Assembly: GCA_900768845.1 (NCBI GenBank)
Contig: CAAGEK010000026.1
Location: 1 to 13,046 of the forward strand
Length of the DNA: 13,046 nt
Reading direction: 5' to 3'
From: Alphaproteobacteria bacterium
Lineage (GTDB): Bacteria; Pseudomonadota; Alphaproteobacteria; CAAGCB01; CAG-977
The position numbers were made by a program, and so were the translations under genes. Below, piece after piece: positions 12,874 to 13,046 of this stretch. The notes under the pieces were generated by a model. It did not search any database and was not told the DNA's origin. It was given only the letters and a program-made list of their open reading frames with translations. Positions within the stretch are counted from its first letter, which is position 1, and the number at the start of each line of letters is the position of its first letter.

Positions 12874-12912
12874 CGCCATCTGACGGTCTGACCGCTGTCA
12901 GATGGCGTTTTT
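12874..12912 (+). terminator. Plus-strand intrinsic terminator of the peptide mRNA
   Basis: CGCCATCTGAC (12874-12884) pairs perfectly with GTCAGATGGCG (12897-12907), 11 bp, with a small inner GGT/ACC pairing, followed by five T. No T run follows on the minus strand. It sits 10 nt after the peptide stop. Confidence 0.85.
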
Positions 12913-13046
12913 ACAGTTATTTTTTTCTTCCTGTTTTTTAGCCAGATTCAGCGGAACGAAGACGCACCGTTTCCTGTACCCCGTGAATCTCAATGCGGAG
13001 GTTTGGCGTTTCGCTCCCTCCAAGCCTTTCAAAACCGAAACGTACC
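12913..13046. other. Right edge: unresolved, possible 3' end of a minus-strand gene
   Basis: Two minus frames stay open from the edge: one ends with TAA at 12938-12940 (36 codons), another with TGA at 12898-12900 (49 codons, running into the terminator stem). A plus frame is also open to the edge. Composition does not decide between them. A hairpin (GGTTTGG 13000-13006 with CCAAGCC 13020-13026) is present. I cannot assign a gene. Confidence 0.25.

Noticed and set aside
1..13046. Diversity-generating retroelement, suggested by the BPP-1-like gene order
   Set aside because: No reverse transcriptase, no template/variable repeat pair and no adenine-specific divergence were seen. A tail-fibre region may lie beyond the left edge.
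1..13046. CRISPR array, tRNA genes or insertion sequence
   Set aside because: No regularly spaced repeats, tRNA-like cloverleaf with T-arm consensus, or transposase frame was found. The only repeats are those listed.

Overview
The window is a piece of a tailed bacteriophage or prophage genome. Its main content is the packaging and virion-assembly block of a short-tailed (podovirus) phage, with all structural genes on the minus strand. No host genes, integrase, RNA polymerase or lysis genes are visible, so prophage and free phage cannot be told apart. Ribosome binding sites are canonical GGAGG types and one matches the 16S rRNA tail over 13 nt, so the host is a bacterium with ordinary Shine-Dalgarno use. 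Base composition is near 50% GC in the virion genes and visibly more AT-rich in the NYN gene and the right end. The host cannot be named from this sequence.

Layout, in transcription order from right to left: large terminase, a small protein, T7-type portal (head-tail connector), a Bbp19-like small protein, scaffold-like protein, major capsid, a decoration/cement candidate, tail tubular protein A (adaptor), tail tubular protein B (nozzle), and three internal virion (ejection) proteins resembling T7 gp14, gp15 and gp16 in order and character. The last is cut by the left edge. Gene order and the Bbp19-like gene resemble Bordetella phage BPP-1 more than T7. No diversity-generating retroelement is visible here. 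Genes are tightly packed or overlapping, except at four intergenic gaps where minus-strand intrinsic terminators sit just before the next gene's ribosome binding site.

Upstream of the terminase lies an AT-richer accessory segment: a NYN/LabA-type (PIN-like, predicted RNase) gene with its own promoter and a terminator inside its 5' leader, flanked by a 35-37 bp direct repeat that also looks like a promoter.

The most unusual content is two plus-strand RNA units running against the virion operon. One (about 12.62-12.91 kb) encodes a 25-residue hydrophobic peptide. Its ribosome binding site and start region are imperfectly duplicated about 110 bp away, inside the template of a predicted ~70-nt antisense RNA with its own promoter and terminator. 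This matches the architecture of divergent type I toxin-antitoxin loci such as tisB/istR, shoB/ohsC, zorO/orzO and dinQ/agrB. The second (about 3.19-3.48 kb) lies between the tail nozzle and ejection genes. It has a plus-strand promoter, a chain of hairpins, a 17-residue hydrophobic ORF with a good ribosome binding site and a strong terminator, plus an opposing minus promoter and terminator that would make a ~75-nt cis-antisense RNA. Both units are predictions from sequence patterns only.
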